Positions 62,607 through 64,000 of a stretch of DNA of 64,000 nucleotides are shown here, one piece after another (the first letter of the stretch is position 1; each line of letters starts with the position of its first letter). The notes beneath the pieces are model-generated. The model was not told the origin of the DNA. It worked only from the letters and a program-made list of their open reading frames with translations, and searched no databases. A program made the translations under genes and the position numbers. This DNA is from Planctomyces sp. (lineage in GTDB: Bacteria > Planctomycetota > Planctomycetia > Planctomycetales > Planctomycetaceae): the NCBI GenBank assembly GCA_019636235.1, contig JAHBXW010000001.1:682001-746000 (forward strand), given 5' to 3'.

Positions 62607-64000
62607 GTGAGACGACAGTTATCGCTGATTGTGTTTATGGCGTTGTTGGCGGGCGGGCTGGCCGTTCCGCGGCCGGGTTGGGCCGTGGACCCGAACCGCG
62701 CGGGGGCTGCCGCCATCGCGGAGGCTCCGGCGCCGGCGGCGTTTCTCAAGCGTTACGAGCGTCTGGAGCAGGAGCTGGACCGCCTGGGCCTGCCGCCGCT
62801 GTTCAAAGGCGAGCGTCCGGACGTGCTGCCGCTGATCCGGGACGCCGCGCTGAAGTCCACCAACGTTTATGACGCCTCGGGCTTCCGATACCTGACGCTG
62901 CACCTGTTGCTGTTGAACGAATCGGATCAGCCGCAGACGCTGCTGACTTCGGAAATGTCGCTGGTGGTCGATGGCCGCGAAATGCGGATGGCGGACATCC
63001 CGCGCGAGCTGCACGGCCAGGTTGTGGATTCCGGCGGCCGGCTCGTGCCGCTGACGGACGCCTTGCCGCCGCTGTCGGTGACGGCCCCGCCGCAAGGCAC
63101 GGCGGTCGTTCCGGTCGTATTCGCGCCGATTTCCTCGCGCGACGCCGTCCCTGCCCTGCGACTCAAGTACTCCCTGAACGGCAAGCCCTTCGAGCTGAAC
63201 CTCAATCACACTCAGCAGGCGGCGCTGGAGTTGAGCGTGGAACGCATCGGCCCGCGCGGGGCCTGCGTGCTGGCGGAGGTCGGCGGCATCCTCGACCCGC
63301 TGAATGCGGCCGATTTTGCGGAGGAGCTGACGGCGTTGACCGCGCAGGGCGCGCGTCGGTTCGTCGTCGCCTGGAAGCCGGACTCGCCGCCCCCGTCGAG
63401 CTTTGTCATGGGCTGGCTGGGAGCGGCCGGCGACCTGGAGTCTTCGGTGTTCGGACAGTTTCCGGCGCTGCCGACGGAGCTGAAGGAGTTTCACCTGGCG
63501 GCAATCCCCGAGGGCACGCCGACGGAACTGCTCGAGGACTCCGAACTGGTGAAGGTGCATGCGGACGTCGCGGATGCGGTGTCCGCCGCGCTGGCCACCG
63601 CGCTGCCGCGGCAGACCCGCGCGGACGTGCTGCAGGAGTTGTCCTCCGGCCATGCGCTCTGCCGCGCGGCCGCGCTGCGGTACGGGACGGTGCAGTTGCT
63701 GCCGTCTGACGTGCCGACGGTGCTGCGCTTCCTGTCGGATCCCGGTTCGCGGGAAGCCCGCGCGGCGTGCGCCGGGCTGGCCGAGCTGGACGATGACCGA
63801 TCGCGAAAGGCGCTGGAGGACCTCGTGCTCCGGGGGGCGCCGGAACTGGCGGCGGCGGCGTTCGAAGCGCTTGCGGCCTCGCGTTTCGCGTCCCATATCG
63901 AACTGGCCAGCCGGCTGATTCCGAAGCTGACGACCATTCCCGAAGAGCGTTTGCTGGAGATTCTGGGACGTTCAGGGCACCCGGCGTTTCAGTCGCGGGT
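62607..64000 (+). CDS. Exported protein with HEAT-like repeats, C-terminus beyond the right edge
   Basis: The frame stays open from a GTG at 62607 to the end of the window, giving 464 visible residues. Residues 1-27 form a signal peptide (LSLIVFMALLAGGLAVP, cleavage near GWA). The first domain (about 50-210) is beta-rich, with YLTLHLLLLNESDQ and EMSLVVDGREMRM strands. From about residue 300 the sequence becomes helical repeats of about 30 residues, rich in Ala/Leu, resembling HEAT repeats (LSDPGSREARAACAGLAELD and the following helices). The function is unknown. An upstream -10-like TACACT (about 62573-62578) lacks a convincing -35. The in-frame ATG 10 codons later is an alternative start. 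Confidence 0.75.
   Translation, partial: MRRQLSLIVFMALLAGGLAVPRPGWAVDPNRAGAAAIAEAPAPAAFLKRYERLEQELDRLGLPPLFKGERPDVLPLIRDAALKSTNVYDASGFRYLTLHLLLLNESDQPQTLLTSEMSLVVDGREMRMADIPRELHGQVVDSGGRLVPLTDALPPLSVTAPPQGTAVVPVVFAPISSRDAVPALRLKYSLNGKPFELNLNHTQQAALELSVERIGPRGACVLAEVGGILDPLNAADFAEELTALTAQGARRFVVAWKPDSPPPSSFVMGWLGAAGDLESSVFGQFPALPTELKEFHLAAIPEGTPTELLEDSELVKVHADVADAVSAALATALPRQTRADVLQELSSGHALCRAAALRYGTVQLLPSDVPTVLRFLSDPGSREARAACAGLAELDDDRSRKALEDLVLRGAPELAAAAFEALAASRFASHIELASRLIPKLTTIPEERLLEILGRSGHPAFQSR

Overview
This GC-rich window looks chromosomal and comes from a member of the Planctomycetota. The assignment rests on families typical of that phylum: two large exported cytochrome c/DUF1549-DUF1553 proteins, a DUF1501 Tat-exported protein, a DUF1080 protein, pre-peptidase C-terminal (PPC) domain proteins, a squalene-hopene cyclase, and an H4MPT/methanofuran-type C1 gene (fhcC). 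I see no rRNA, tRNA, CRISPR, insertion sequence, phage gene or integration site. The content is housekeeping plus lineage-specific exported proteins.

Layout. 1-5.9 kb (mostly minus): a PPC protein cut by the left edge, a HemN/HemW-like radical SAM protein, a Nudix hydrolase, and a Tat-exported beta-propeller translationally coupled to an iron-type alcohol dehydrogenase. 6-10.4 kb: a STAS regulator and a membrane-tethered glutaredoxin-like protein transcribed divergently from two good promoters, then a CHAD protein, a sugar-phosphate isomerase-like protein and a zinc-ribbon membrane protein. 10.4-14.3 kb: two large exported proteins of unknown function diverge from a gap full of perfect inverted repeats; one is a lipoprotein built from about five degenerate NTF2-like repeats. 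14.3-16.9 kb: fhcC behind an FHA-domain gene, and a small exported protein. 17-21.9 kb: a tight operon (LOG family, BshC-like protein, fused CobA-HemD) and a second isomerase-like gene.

22-38.5 kb (plus strand): DUF1080, DUF1549/1553 and DUF1501 proteins; squalene-hopene cyclase with an aldolase-like neighbour; ribosomal protein S1 with a clear terminator; then a PPC protein and a second DUF1549/1553-type protein. 38.6-39.8 kb: an LpxH-like phosphoesterase overlapping tsaE. 39.8-50.2 kb (minus): a complex I membrane-arm operon nuoH-J-K-L-M-N without nuoI or the peripheral-arm genes, followed by two unknown genes and tatD. 50.5-53.8 kb: hemL and sufE-sufS. 53.8-64 kb: a DUF1570-like metallopeptidase lipoprotein behind a pyruvate dehydrogenase-type E2, a proline racemase-family epimerase, an FMN reductase, a PAP2/ArnT-like pair, dapL, and an exported HEAT-like protein cut by the right edge.

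Functionally the window touches tetrapyrrole synthesis (hemL, cobA-hemD, a hemN-like gene), Fe-S assembly (sufES), respiration (nuo), peptidoglycan/lysine precursor supply (dapL), hopanoid synthesis (shc), the C1 pathway (fhcC) and the exported degradative or surface machinery of planctomycetes. Several gene pairs share ATGA/GTGA/TGATG overlaps, which fix their start codons. Many divergent gaps contain sigma70-like promoters (TTGACA/TTGAAT, 16-18 bp spacer, TAnnnT-like -10).
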